From: Deltaproteobacteria bacterium
Lineage (GTDB): Bacteria > Myxococcota_A > Polyangia > GCA-2747355 > JADLHG01
NCBI GenBank assembly: GCA_020848905.1
Contig: JADLHG010000042.1
Coordinates: 372,001-436,000, forward strand
Direction: 5' to 3'
Length of the DNA stretch: 64,000 nt
Positions within the stretch are counted from its first letter, which is position 1, and each line of letters begins with the position of its first letter. This document shows, piece by piece, positions 33,600 through 42,724 of this stretch. The translations under genes were made by a program, and so were the position numbers. A model generated the notes under the pieces. That model had not been told where the DNA came from, made no database searches, and saw only the letters and a program-made list of their open reading frames with translations.

Positions 33600-34505
33600 A
33601 TGAGCTCCCGACCCCCTTTCGTTCGTGGTGCGGGCGGCGTGTACGGATGGGCGACCTATCTCCTCGGCGCGGTGCTGTGCACGGGTCTGCTCGCAGGCTG
33701 CGGTCTGGCCGAGTCGGGCGACGACCTCCGCGCGACCCCGGCCGATCCGGCCAGCGGTCGAGCGATGGCCCAGGCGCAGGACCGCTGCGGGGGCCAGGCC
33801 GACGGGGCCATCCAGCAGCTCCTGGCGCAGGTCGCCGCGGAGTACGGAAAGCTCACGGCCGAGCAGAAGAAGCAGCTCTGCTCCGACGCCTTCAGCCTCG
33901 GCGGCTGGGAGGTGAACGAGTGGTTCGCGGCCGAGGTCTACAAGAGTACGCAGGCGACGAGCCCCGAGGGACTCTGCGGAGACGGAGCCGCGGCCGGGAC
34001 GCTCACCATCTCCGGGCAATGCCACTTCGCGGGAGAGGTGAACTACATCCTATGGGGCTACATCAACGGCCTCTGTGGAAGCTGGCTCTGGACGACCAAG
34101 GCGGCCGTCTCGGCGTATCGCGCGACGCACCTCGACCCAGCGGGGACGGATCCCCGCACGCAAGACCTGGACGGGCGTAAGGCCTGGACCGAGGTGGGCT
34201 GGAGGATGGCGAAGGGCCTGGAATGGGAGCTGCCAGCGCCTTCGAAGGGCTACGCGTACCCCACGTGCAGCGCGTCCCTCTCCAACACCATTCAGTGGGT
34301 GCTCGGGCAATCGGGCGAGGGGCACGTCTTCCTCAATACCTACTTCGAGGCGGCGCCCGCGGGGCAACCCCTGAAGACCGACTGCGCCACGCTGCGCGCC
34401 GTCTGCACCGGTACCTGCTTCGGCGCCGGGTGCTGCAAGGCGAAGGACCCCGACTGCCGGGGCTCCTTCTTCACCTGCGGCCCACCGCCGCGCTGCGCCC
34501 CGTAA
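33600..34505 (+). CDS. lipoprotein with Cys-rich C-terminus, unknown
   Basis: The ATG at 33600 follows AGAGAGG and opens a 33-residue signal peptide with lipobox GLLAGC (Cys34); an ATG-less extension to 33567 adds nothing recognisable. The 301-residue protein has an all-alpha middle (TAEQKKQLCSDAFSLGGWEV) with several Trp. It ends in a Cys-rich segment (CTGTCFGAGCCKAKDPDC) like other exported proteins in this genome. No catalytic motif was recognised. Confidence 0.72.
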   Translation: MSSRPPFVRGAGGVYGWATYLLGAVLCTGLLAGCGLAESGDDLRATPADPASGRAMAQAQDRCGGQADGAIQQLLAQVAAEYGKLTAEQKKQLCSDAFSLGGWEVNEWFAAEVYKSTQATSPEGLCGDGAAAGTLTISGQCHFAGEVNYILWGYINGLCGSWLWTTKAAVSAYRATHLDPAGTDPRTQDLDGRKAWTEVGWRMAKGLEWELPAPSKGYAYPTCSASLSNTIQWVLGQSGEGHVFLNTYFEAAPAGQPLKTDCATLRAVCTGTCFGAGCCKAKDPDCRGSFFTCGPPPRCAP

Positions 34506-34824
34506 GGGCCATCGCCTCCTGGCGCCTCGCCGCACGAGGCCGACCGCAGCTCTAGCCAGCTCGTTGGCGCAAATTCGGCGGCGCAGAAACTGCGCGACCC
34601 GGCAGACCGCCACGCCAATCGCCCGTCCAACCATCGATGGTCTCAGCCGGATCCGGCGGGCTGCGCCTCGTCGCGGCCACGGTCGACGCATGGTCCGGAA
34701 GGTGCACAGCGGGCCTATCACGCCGGCACCCGTCGGGCGTCGAGGCCCCACACGGTGTGGCCCACACGCGCGACACGGACGAATCGACGCCGCGACGCCA
34801 GCGCACCAAGAGGAGAGGACGACC
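34506..34824. other. 319-base intergenic region with small palindromes
   Basis: No convincing gene was found. It holds a hairpin GCGCAG-AAA-CTGCGC (34581-34595), which could end the upstream transcript, and a 13-base palindrome CCACAC-G-GTGTGG (34748-34760) about 65 bases before the next start, placed like an operator. No consensus promoter was identified. Confidence 0.55.
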
Positions 34825-35301
34825 ATGCGATCCCTGACCCCCTACCGGCTAACCGCAGCTCTCGCGTTCACTCTGGCGCTCGGCATGCCCCTCGCCTCCT
34901 CGGCGGCCGAGGGCCAGGCGCGCGCCTCCGTCGCCGAGCGCGCTCGCGCCTGGCTCATCGGGCGGGCCTGGACCCAGAAGCGGCTCGACAACGCGGTGCA
35001 GATCGCCGTCTACGACCGCACGAAGACGGTTCCGCATCCGCACCTGCACACGCTCTTCACCCCGGACAAGAAGAGCTACTCCGGAGCTGGCGGGCTCTCG
35101 GCCGAGGGTCTCGTCAGCTGGAGTTCGCTGCCCGTAGCCCCAAAGGCCTTCATGCCCCCGAAGGGTGCCAGCCTGCAGTGGATGACCTATCACGTGACCA
35201 AAGAGCGCATCGGCTTTGGCGATCTCGTGCGCGCCGCGCTCGGACTCGGCCTCGCCAACGTCTCCGTCACGGCGGTCAGCCGGCCGCTCATCACGATGTA
35301 G
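34825..35301 (+). CDS. small exported protein, unknown
   Basis: The ATG at 34825 follows AGGAGAGGA. The protein has 158 residues: a signal peptide (about 1-27, ending ASSAAEG) and a mature part with no Cys. [19 protein letters not shown] contains three His in PHPHLH, a possible metal site. It ends in [16 protein letters not shown]. No family was recognised. It lies between a Cys-rich lipoprotein and the threonine aldolase gene. Confidence 0.62.
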   Translation: MRSLTPYRLTAALAFTLALGMPLASSAAEGQARASVAERARAWLIGRAWTQKRLDNAVQIAVYDRTKTVPHPHLHTLFTPDKKSYSGAGGLSAEGLVSWSSLPVAPKAFMPPKGASLQWMTYHVTKERIGFGDLVRAALGLGLANVSVTAVSRPLITM

Positions 35302-35368
35302 CCCCTGGCTGCGGCGTCGTCCGCGCCGCGCTTCGCGGCCCGCGGACCCTCTGTTATGCTCCGCGCCC

Positions 35369-36400
35369 ATGATCCCCGTCGAACTCCGCAGCGACACCAT
35401 GACCCGGCCCACGGCCGCGATGCGCCGAGCCATCTCCGAGGCCGAGGTGGGCGACGACGTGTGGGGCGAGGATCCCACCGTGAAGCGGCTCCAGACGAAG
35501 GTGGCCGAGCTCCTCGGCAAGGAGGCCGCGCTCTTCGTCCCGTCGGGCACGATGGCGAACCAGATCGCCCTCCTCTGCCACACGCAGCGCGGAGACGAGG
35601 TGCTGCTCGGCTGGGGGAGCCACTGCACGAGCTACGAGGCCGGAGCGGCGGGCGCCTTCGCGGGGATCCAGACCCAGGAACTCGGGCGCGCCGGGCTCCT
35701 CACCGCAGAGGAGCTCGCAGCGGCTCTGCGCCCACCCAACGGACACCAGGCCCACCAGCGCCTGGTGTGGCTCGAGAACTCGCACAACCGCGGGGGCGGT
35801 CGTGTCTATGCGCCGGCGGCGGTGCGCGCGATCGCGGGGGTGGCGCGCGCCGCGGGGCTGGCGCTCCACCTCGACGGCGCGCGGCTCCTGAACGCGGCCA
35901 CCGCGTGCGACTGCTCGCCGGCGGAGCTCGTCGCGGCCGTGGACTCCACCTCGATCTGCCTCAGCAAGGGGCTCGGGGCCCCCGCGGGGTCGGTCCTCGC
36001 GGGGACGCGCGCCTTCATCGAGCGTGCGCGACGGGCACGCACCATGTTCGGCGGCGGACTGCGCCAGGCGGGGATCCTGGCCGCCGCCGGGCTGCACGCG
36101 CTGGATCATCACGTGCGTCGGCTCGTCGAGGACCACGACAACGCGCGCCTGCTGGCCAGCGGGCTGGCGGGGCTCCCAGGCCTGCGCCTCGACCCGACCG
36201 CGGTCGAAACGAACATCGTGATCTTCGACCTCGAGCCCCCGGCCCCCGACGCCGAGACGCTGGTCGCACGCGCGCGTGCCGCGGGGGTCCTCGTCGCCGC
36301 CGTCGGTCCCCGACGGGTGCGCGCCGTCACGCACCTCGACGTGAACCGCGCACAATGCGAGCACGCGATCTCCGTGCTGGACCATGCGCTCCGCCCCTGA
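35369..36400 (+). CDS. ltaE: low-specificity L-threonine aldolase
   Basis: This 343-residue PLP enzyme of fold type I begins [18 protein letters not shown], which is the family signature. Other marks are the [14 protein letters not shown] segment, [13 protein letters not shown] (phosphate-binding turn), [12 protein letters not shown] (Asp that pairs with the PLP pyridine) and [12 protein letters not shown] with the Schiff-base Lys (about residue 200). It cleaves L-threonine or L-allo-threonine to glycine and acetaldehyde. The following TPR gene overlaps its 3' end by 17 bases. Confidence 0.93.
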   Translation: MIPVELRSDTMTRPTAAMRRAISEAEVGDDVWGEDPTVKRLQTKVAELLGKEAALFVPSGTMANQIALLCHTQRGDEVLLGWGSHCTSYEAGAAGAFAGIQTQELGRAGLLTAEELAAALRPPNGHQAHQRLVWLENSHNRGGGRVYAPAAVRAIAGVARAAGLALHLDGARLLNAATACDCSPAELVAAVDSTSICLSKGLGAPAGSVLAGTRAFIERARRARTMFGGGLRQAGILAAAGLHALDHHVRRLVEDHDNARLLASGLAGLPGLRLDPTAVETNIVIFDLEPPAPDAETLVARARAAGVLVAAVGPRRVRAVTHLDVNRAQCEHAISVLDHALRP

Positions 36401-37451
36401 GCTCCTCCTCGCCCTCGTGCCTCTCGCGCTCGGCGCGGCCTGCGGCGCGAAGCCCGTGCTGCCGCTCGATTACCGGCGAGCGCTGCAGCTCGAACGTCGT
36501 GGAGAGCATCGAGGGGCCATCGAGGCCTACGCCGCGGCCAGCCGCTCGTGCGGGCCCGACGCCGCGCTCTGCGACGTGGCGCGGCTGCGGGGCGCGCAGC
36601 TCCTGACCAAGGTCGGCCAGCACCAGGCCGCGCTCCGCGCCTTTCAGCGCCTCGGCCAGAGCACGCTCGACCCCGAGACGGGAGCCCGCGCGCTCCTCGA
36701 GGCCGGGCGGCTACTCGAGGGCCCGCTGCGCGAGCCGCACGGGGCCCTCGGCCTCTACCAGCAGGTCATCGTCCGCTACCCGGAGGAGGCCCCTGCCGTG
36801 GAGGCGGTCCGCGCGCTCGTCAGGCTCTACCGCGGAAGCGATCGCGCGGCCTCGCTCGTCCGCCTCCTCCACCACCTCTATCGCGCCGTCGAGGCATCGC
36901 GCCTCGCGGGGAACCTGCTCCTCGCCGCGGCGGAGCTCTACGAGGCCCGCGGCGAGCTGCGTCAGGCCGTGGCCATTCTCGACCAGCTCGCGGAGCGGCA
37001 CCCGAAGAGCCCCGTGCGGGACGACGGCATCTACCGGGCCGGCACCCTCCTCGAGCGACTGAAGGATTGGGAGGGGGCCCTCCGCCGCTACCGGAAGCTG
37101 CTGGCGGGCCAGAGCTACGCCTTCCTGGGCGGTTCCTTCGGCTCGATCCACATGGACGACGCCCAGCTGCGGGTCGGCGTGATCCAGCTCCAGGCGCTAG
37201 GTCGCCCGCGAGCGGCGCTCGAGAGCTTCGCCGCCGTCCGCGACGACTATCCCCGTTCGCTGCTGCGGGACGACGCTCAGTGGTGGATCGCGCAGGTCCA
37301 CCTCCAGAGCGGCCATCGCGAGGCCTCCTGCGCCGCGCTCGCGCGCTTGCTCCGGGACTTTCCCGACGGCAACCACGCGCGCCGGGCCCGGTTGCAGGAG
37401 GCGGCCCTGCGCTGCACCCCCGTCGGCACCCCGCCGCGGAAGTCGTGGTAG
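36384..37451 (+). CDS. TPR lipoprotein of the Mla locus
   Basis: The 355-residue protein has a signal peptide with lipobox LGAAC (Cys20). The mature part is a TPR solenoid resembling BamD/YbgF-type repeats ([29 protein letters not shown]). It overlaps the threonine aldolase gene by 17 bases and is followed after 11 bases by the first lipid-transport ATPase gene. It may be an outer-membrane lipoprotein partner of the transporter, in the position where MlaA-like or TPR partners could act; this is inference from position only. Confidence 0.8.
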   Translation: MRSAPELLLALVPLALGAACGAKPVLPLDYRRALQLERRGEHRGAIEAYAAASRSCGPDAALCDVARLRGAQLLTKVGQHQAALRAFQRLGQSTLDPETGARALLEAGRLLEGPLREPHGALGLYQQVIVRYPEEAPAVEAVRALVRLYRGSDRAASLVRLLHHLYRAVEASRLAGNLLLAAAELYEARGELRQAVAILDQLAERHPKSPVRDDGIYRAGTLLERLKDWEGALRRYRKLLAGQSYAFLGGSFGSIHMDDAQLRVGVIQLQALGRPRAALESFAAVRDDYPRSLLRDDAQWWIAQVHLQSGHREASCAALARLLRDFPDGNHARRARLQEAALRCTPVGTPPRKSW

Positions 37452-37462
37452 CATCGCCCGCC

Positions 37463-38194
37463 GTGATTCGCCTCGAGGATGTACACAAGGCCTTCGACGA
37501 GCCGCTGCTCAGCGGGATCGACCTGGCGATCGCTCGCGGGACCATCTGGGGCCTCGTGGGTCCCGCGGCCTCCGGCAAGAGCGTGCTCCTGAAGCTCATC
37601 TGCGGCCTCGTACGCCCCGACCACGGGCGGATCCTCGTCGGCGAGGACGACCTGACGACCCTCGAGGAGCACGAGCTGATGCGACCTCGACGACGCATCG
37701 GGATGCTCTTCCAGAACAACGCGCTCTTCGACTTCATGAACGTGCAGGACAACGTCGCCTTCCCCCTCGTCCGCGCCGGGGTGGCGCCCGAGGAGGCGCT
37801 CGCCCGCGCCGCCGCCCGGTTGAAGGCCGTGGGGCTCGCGGGGAGCGAGCTCAAGCTGCCGTCTCAGCTCTCGGGGGGGATGAAGAAGCGCGTCGCCGTC
37901 GCGCGCGCCAGCGTCTCGGACCCCGAGATCGTGATCTACGACGAGCCGACGGCCGGACTCGACCCGGTGACCACGAGCAAGATCTACGAGCTGCTCGCGG
38001 CGGACCACGCCCGCTCGGGAGCCACGGTGGTCGTCGTCTCGTCCGACGTGGACGCCCTGCGCTCTTTCGCCGGCGAGATGGCCCTGCTCTACCAGGGGAG
38101 GCTGCGCTACAACGGCCCCTCCGCCTCCATCGAGGAGAGCCCCGACCCCGTCGTGCGCCAGTTCGTGCGCGGTGACCTGGAGGGACCGCTATGA
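37463..38194 (+). CDS. MlaF-type lipid-transport ATPase, paralogue 1 (H-loop His missing)
   Basis: The GTG at 37463 gives 243 residues. Walker A GPAASGKS (33-40), Q-loop Gln84, signature LSGGM (136-140) and Walker B VIYDEP with Glu161 are all intact. The C-terminal VVRQFVRGDLEGPL tail is typical of MlaF. The H-loop, normally THD, reads SSD, so the switch His is Ser194. In MlaF-type transporters the ATPase dimer drives lipid movement between membranes through MlaE and MCE proteins. The gene opens a block of two ATPases, two permeases and two MCE proteins. The next gene overlaps by 4 bases (ATGA). Confidence 0.92.
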   Translation: MIRLEDVHKAFDEPLLSGIDLAIARGTIWGLVGPAASGKSVLLKLICGLVRPDHGRILVGEDDLTTLEEHELMRPRRRIGMLFQNNALFDFMNVQDNVAFPLVRAGVAPEEALARAAARLKAVGLAGSELKLPSQLSGGMKKRVAVARASVSDPEIVIYDEPTAGLDPVTTSKIYELLAADHARSGATVVVVSSDVDALRSFAGEMALLYQGRLRYNGPSASIEESPDPVVRQFVRGDLEGPL

Positions 38195-38964
38195 GCGCGC
38201 TCATCCAGCGCCTCGGCAGCACCGTGCTCGGCACCACCCGCCAGGTGGGCGGCGTGGGCGTCCTGCTCCTCCAGGTCCTTCGCGCCCTCCTCCCGTATCC
38301 CTCGATGGACGGCCGCGAGCTCTGGCGCAACCTCTACAAGATGGGGGTGCGTTCGGTACCGATCATCATCCTCACCGCCTTCTTCACCGGCGCGATCCTT
38401 GTCATCCAGAGCGGCATCTTCGTGCGGCGCTTCGGCGCCACCGGCCTCCTCGGCTGGGGGACGGGCTACTCCACCTTCCGCGAGATCGGCCCCATCCTGA
38501 TCGCCCTCATGTTCAGCGGACGCGTCGGAGCCAACAACACGGCCGAGCTCGGCACGATGACGGTCACCGAGCAGATCGACGGCCTACGGGCCCTGGCCAT
38601 CGACCCCGTGCGCTACCTGATCGTGCCGCGCGTGACCTCGATGATGATCATGCTCTTCCTCCTGACCGTGATCGGGGACCTCGTCGCCATCTCGGGCGGG
38701 GCCCTCTTCGGCAAGCTGGTCGTGGGGGTGGATTTCTCCATTTTCTGGCAGAGCCTGCTCGCCAACCTGACGGAGTGGGACCTCCTCCACGGCCTCATCA
38801 AGTCCGCTGCCTTCGGACTGGTGATCTCCCTGACCAGCTGCTACTTCGGCATCAGCGTGCGGGGAGGTGCCGTCGGAGTGGGGCGCGCGGTGAACGCCGC
38901 GGTGGTCGCGGCCGCCGTGGGGATCCTCGTGGTGGACTGCCTCCTCACCCTCTCGCTCGAGTGA
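38191..38964 (+). CDS. MlaE-type permease, paralogue 1
   Basis: The 257-residue inner-membrane protein has about five transmembrane helices and the MlaE motifs FSGRVGANNTAELGTMTVTE (about 108-127) with IDGL after it, and the C-terminal GVGRAVNAAVV. MlaE dimers form the channel that binds the ATPases below and the MCE ring above. It overlaps the upstream ATPase gene by 4 bases and ends 3 bases before the second permease gene. Confidence 0.93.
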   Translation: MSALIQRLGSTVLGTTRQVGGVGVLLLQVLRALLPYPSMDGRELWRNLYKMGVRSVPIIILTAFFTGAILVIQSGIFVRRFGATGLLGWGTGYSTFREIGPILIALMFSGRVGANNTAELGTMTVTEQIDGLRALAIDPVRYLIVPRVTSMMIMLFLLTVIGDLVAISGGALFGKLVVGVDFSIFWQSLLANLTEWDLLHGLIKSAAFGLVISLTSCYFGISVRGGAVGVGRAVNAAVVAAAVGILVVDCLLTLSLE

Positions 38965-38967
38965 CCG

Positions 38968-39804
38968 ATGAGCGCCCCCCTCCCCTCCCCCGACGCGCGC
39001 AGCCCCCTCCTCCGTCAGCCGGCGGTGAAGCTCGGCTCGGTCGTGGTCGAGACCTGGCGGGCGGGTCGCGCTCTCCTCGGGGTCTTCGTCTCGACGCTCC
39101 GTCAGACGCGGGCCGGTCGCCGCGAGCCGGGCGAGGTCGGCCGCCAGATGTTCGAGGTGGGCAACCGGTCGCTCTTCTTCCTGGCCGTGACCCTCGGCTT
39201 CATCGCCATGGTCTCCATCTTTCAGGTCTGCCTGCAGCTGAACCGCGTCACGGGTGACCTCTCCAAAGTCGGGCTCGAGTTCATCAAGCTCATCATCCAC
39301 GAATCCGCCCCGACGTTGACGGCCATGATGCTCGCCACCCGCGTCGGCGCCGGCATCGCCGCCGAGGTCGGCTCGATGGTGGTGACCGAGCAGGTGGACG
39401 CGCTCCGCATGTGCGGCGTGGACCCGGTGGGCTACCTCGTCGTGCCGCGCTTTTTGGCCTGCCTTCTGATGGTGCCGGCGGTCTCCGTCTTCTCGGCCGT
39501 GATCGGCATCTCGAGCGGCTGTGCCATGGCCTACTTCACCTTCGGCGTGAACCCGCGACTCTTTCTCGACTTCACCGCGGTGACCCACGGCGACGTCATC
39601 ACCGGAGTGACCAAGTCGATCGCCTTCGGCGCGGCGATCCCGGTGGTCTCCGGCTACTGCGGCCTCACCACGCACGGCGGCTCGGAGGGGGTCGGCTCGG
39701 CTACGACGCGGGCGGTGATCAACTCCTCCATCGCGGTCCTGGTGCTCGACTTCCTCCTCGGGACGCTCAGCTTCATCGTCTTCCCGCCGCAGGTGGGCCA
39801 ATGA
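38968..39804 (+). CDS. MlaE-type permease, paralogue 2
   Basis: The 278-residue protein has an N-terminal extension of about 60 residues and MlaE motifs ATRVGAGIAAEVGSMVVTEQ (about 117-136) followed by VDALR, and GSATTRAVINSS near the end. It differs substantially from the first permease, which points to an old duplication and a heterodimeric channel rather than redundancy. The next ATPase gene starts inside its stop codon (ATGA at 39801). Confidence 0.93.
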   Translation: MSAPLPSPDARSPLLRQPAVKLGSVVVETWRAGRALLGVFVSTLRQTRAGRREPGEVGRQMFEVGNRSLFFLAVTLGFIAMVSIFQVCLQLNRVTGDLSKVGLEFIKLIIHESAPTLTAMMLATRVGAGIAAEVGSMVVTEQVDALRMCGVDPVGYLVVPRFLACLLMVPAVSVFSAVIGISSGCAMAYFTFGVNPRLFLDFTAVTHGDVITGVTKSIAFGAAIPVVSGYCGLTTHGGSEGVGSATTRAVINSSIAVLVLDFLLGTLSFIVFPPQVGQ

Positions 39805-40550
39805 TCGAGTTCCGTCAGGTCCACAAGGCCTTCGGCGCGCAACAGGTCCTGCGCGGACTCACGCTCGAGGTGCGAAAGGGCGAGATCCTCTTCATCATCG
39901 GCACCTCCGGCGTCGGGAAGTCCGTCACCATCAAGCACCTGGTGGGGCTCCTGCAACCCGACCGGGGCGAGATCCTCCTCGACGGCGTGCCGGTCCACGG
40001 ACTCCCCGAGCGGGCCTACTATCCCCTGCGCAAGCGCTGCGGGATGGTCTTCCAGCACTCCACGCTCTTCGATTCGCTCTCGGTGCTCGACAACGTGGCC
40101 CTGCCCCTCCGCAAGCATCGCCGCCTGAGCGAGCGTGCCGCGCGCGAGGAGGCCCTGCGCCGGCTCGAGATCGTCCAGATGGAGCGTTTCGCCGCGCGCT
40201 ATCCGTCGGAGCTCGGCGACGGTCTTCGCAAGCGGGTGGCCATCGCGCGCACCCTGACCCTGGACCCGGAGTACGTCCTCTTCGATGAGCCGACCACCGG
40301 CCTCGACCCCGTCTCCGCGCGTCGCGTGGACCAGCTCATTCTTCGACTGAAGGAGCTCGGCGTCACCTCGGTGGTGGTGAGCCACGATCTGAAGAGCATC
40401 TTCGGCGTGGCGGACCGCATCGCCTTCATCTATCAGGGGGTCGTCCACCTCCTCGGCACGCCGGCGGAGTTCCGCGAGACGCGCGACCCCGTGGTGCGCC
40501 AGTTCATCGAGGGTCGCTCCGACGGACCCATGGAAACGCCCGGCTTCTGA
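39801..40550 (+). CDS. MlaF-type lipid-transport ATPase, paralogue 2 (degenerate signature motif)
   Basis: The 249-residue protein has intact Walker A GTSGVGKS (34-41), Q-loop Gln85, Walker B VLFDEP with Glu163 and H-loop VVSHD with His195. The ABC signature, normally LSGGM or LSGGQ, reads LGDGL (138-142): the Ser that contacts the ATP gamma-phosphate from across the dimer is Gly139, and the first Gly is Asp140. This is the mirror image of the defect in the first ATPase. It overlaps the second permease gene by 4 bases and ends 26 bases before the first MCE gene. Confidence 0.92.
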   Translation: MIEFRQVHKAFGAQQVLRGLTLEVRKGEILFIIGTSGVGKSVTIKHLVGLLQPDRGEILLDGVPVHGLPERAYYPLRKRCGMVFQHSTLFDSLSVLDNVALPLRKHRRLSERAAREEALRRLEIVQMERFAARYPSELGDGLRKRVAIARTLTLDPEYVLFDEPTTGLDPVSARRVDQLILRLKELGVTSVVVSHDLKSIFGVADRIAFIYQGVVHLLGTPAEFRETRDPVVRQFIEGRSDGPMETPGF

Positions 40551-40576
40551 GACGCTCTGCGCACACGGGAGACGCT

Positions 40577-41593
40577 ATGCGCGATCGGGGTATCGAGTTC
40601 AAGGTGGGCCTGCTGGTGCTGGGGGCGCTCGGCGTCCTCGCCGCGCTCATCGTCACCCTCGGGAACTTCTCCCTCGCCAAGGGCTTCACGGTGTCGGTGG
40701 ACTTCGAGTTCACCGGCAACCTGCACGCCGGCGCCCCGGTCAAGGTGGCCGGCATCCGGCTCGGGAAGGTACAGAAGATCGAGTTCCTCGGCGGCCGCCC
40801 CGACCCGAAGACCGGTCGGCGGGTCTTCGTGCGCACCAGCCTCTGGCTCGACGACCAGGCCAAGGGGACCGTCTATTCCGACGCCGAGTTCTTCATCAAC
40901 ACCCAAGGGGTCCTCGGCGAGCAGTACGTGGAGATCGTCCCCGGCACCCCCGCGGCGCGCCCGATCGAGGACGGCCAGGTGCTCTCCGGCGTCACGCCCC
41001 CCCGCACCGACCTCATCGTGGCCCGGCTCTACGAGTTCCTCGAGGGGGCCACCCGGCTCCTCACACGCGAGCGGGACACGATCAGCGACCTGCTCCGCTC
41101 CTCGGCCAAGGCGATCCGCACCGTGGATACGCTCCTCACAGCCAATCAGGACGAGATCAAGCGGCTCCTCGGCAGCCTGGACAAGTTCGCCCTCGAGACG
41201 ACCGAGCTCGTGAAGTCCGTCCGCGCCGGCGTCGGGGACCCCCGGCGCCTGAGCGCGATCGTCGGGAACCTCGACAAGACCACCGCCTCCGTGAGCAAGA
41301 ACATCGACGCGCTCCTCGGCAAGACGAGCCGCACCCTGGACGGCCTGCTCAACGTGACGGACGCCATCGGCCCCCCCGAGAAGAAGAACGTGAAGCGGGC
41401 CCTCGACCAGCTCGTGAAGCTGGCCGACCGCGTCTACCTCATCGCCGGGGACGCGAGGACCATGGTCGAGCGGCTCGCGCGCGGCAAGGGGAGCGCGGGG
41501 GCCATCCTCGTCAAGGACGAGCTCTACGACGACCTCAAGGAGATGGTGCGCGACCTGAAGCGAAACCCCTGGAAGTTTCTCTGGCGCGAGTAG
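40577..41593 (+). CDS. MCE-domain (MlaD-like) lipid-binding protein, paralogue 1
   Basis: The 338-residue protein has an N-terminal membrane anchor (about 8-33, VGLLVLGALGVLAALIVTLG). One MCE domain follows (about 37-125: VSVDFEFTGNLHAGAPVKVA, INTQGVLGEQYVEIVPG). A long helical C-terminal part (about 145-330) probably forms the tube or needle above the MCE hexamer. MCE rings carry lipids across the periplasm. Translation may be coupled to the upstream ATPase gene. Confidence 0.92.
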   Translation: MRDRGIEFKVGLLVLGALGVLAALIVTLGNFSLAKGFTVSVDFEFTGNLHAGAPVKVAGIRLGKVQKIEFLGGRPDPKTGRRVFVRTSLWLDDQAKGTVYSDAEFFINTQGVLGEQYVEIVPGTPAARPIEDGQVLSGVTPPRTDLIVARLYEFLEGATRLLTRERDTISDLLRSSAKAIRTVDTLLTANQDEIKRLLGSLDKFALETTELVKSVRAGVGDPRRLSAIVGNLDKTTASVSKNIDALLGKTSRTLDGLLNVTDAIGPPEKKNVKRALDQLVKLADRVYLIAGDARTMVERLARGKGSAGAILVKDELYDDLKEMVRDLKRNPWKFLWRE

Positions 41594-41603
41594 CGGGGCC
41601 CCG

Positions 41604-42650
41604 ATGCTGGTCTCCGAGCGGCTGCAGCAGGCGGTGGGCGTGGCCCTCGTGCTCCTCCTCGGAGGGGCGCTCGGGCTGCTCGTCCGCGCGAGCCGCCACC
41701 CGCTCACCACCGGCTACCGCCTGCACGTGGACTTTGCCCGGGTGGAGAACCTGAAGGAGGGCGTCGACGTGCGGCTCTCGGGACGACGCCTGGGGCGGGT
41801 GCTGGCGGTGCGGCGTTCCATCCCGGGCGAGACGCCCCCTCCTCTCGGCCCGGTGCGCGTCACGGTCTGGATCGAGCGCGCGCAGGGCCAGCTCTTCTGG
41901 CGCAACGCCCAGGTCTACCTGAACTCCGTCGGGGGGGTGATCGGCGAGCGCTACCTCGAGGTCGGTCCGCCCGCCGGAGCGCCCGAGGCTCCGGCTGCGC
42001 CCGAGTCCGCGCTCCGCGGCATCGACCCGCCGGTGCTGGACCGGCTGCTGAACGAGAGCTTCCGCACCATGAACCTCGCCCTCCGGATCTTGAAGGAGGA
42101 GGCTCCGAGCCTGCGCACCATCGGCAGCGGGATGGCGCACATTCGGAAGCTCCTCGCGGAGACCGGGGTGAACGAGGCCCCGGGGCGGCTAAAGGCACGC
42201 GTCGTGACCCTTCTCGACGAGCTTCGGGGCCTCGAGAACGCGTTCAACCAGGCCACCGAGGGAGGTCGCGCGGTCACCCGCCTGCGCGGCCGCGTGGAGC
42301 GCCTGGTCGACGGGCACGGGCCGCAGGTGCGGACGCTCGTACGCCGCGCCGAGCGCCTCTCCACGGCGGTGGGCGAGCTCGAGCAGCTCGTCGACCCGCG
42401 CAAGAAGGCCCTGGTCGCCGCGTTCGAGCGGCTGGACCGGGCGGCTACGCTCGCGAAGGCCATGACCCGTCAGATCGCGGCCCTGATGGCCCGCGTGGAG
42501 CGCGGCGAAGGGAGTCTCGCGCGCCTCGCCAAGGACCCCGAGCTCGTGGACGACTTCAAGGAGTCGCAGCGCACGATCCGCGAGACCCCCTGGAAGGTCC
42601 TCGGCAAGCCCCCGCGCGAGCGCGCCCCCCGCGGCGCACCGAAGAGGTAG
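41604..42650 (+). CDS. MCE-domain lipid-binding protein, paralogue 2
   Basis: The 348-residue protein has an N-terminal anchor (about 9-27) and a more divergent MCE domain (about 36-125). Its loop is PGETPPPLG-rich, but the motifs NLKEGVDVRLSGRRLG and LNSVGGVIGERYLEVG are clear. A coiled-coil-rich C-terminal half follows (about 140-310). The last 40 residues (ESQRTIRETPWKVLGKPP) parallel the end of paralogue 1 (MVRDLKRNPWKFLW), so both share the same overall architecture. The two probably co-assemble. This is the last gene of the locus and converges on guaA. Confidence 0.9.
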   Translation: MLVSERLQQAVGVALVLLLGGALGLLVRASRHPLTTGYRLHVDFARVENLKEGVDVRLSGRRLGRVLAVRRSIPGETPPPLGPVRVTVWIERAQGQLFWRNAQVYLNSVGGVIGERYLEVGPPAGAPEAPAAPESALRGIDPPVLDRLLNESFRTMNLALRILKEEAPSLRTIGSGMAHIRKLLAETGVNEAPGRLKARVVTLLDELRGLENAFNQATEGGRAVTRLRGRVERLVDGHGPQVRTLVRRAERLSTAVGELEQLVDPRKKALVAAFERLDRAATLAKAMTRQIAALMARVERGEGSLARLAKDPELVDDFKESQRTIRETPWKVLGKPPRERAPRGAPKR

Positions 42651-42724
42651 GTCTCAAGGGGGAAACGCCTCGTTGCGCGATCAATCAAACATGGGCGCAT
42701 CGTGGCCGAGGTGCCTATGTTTGG

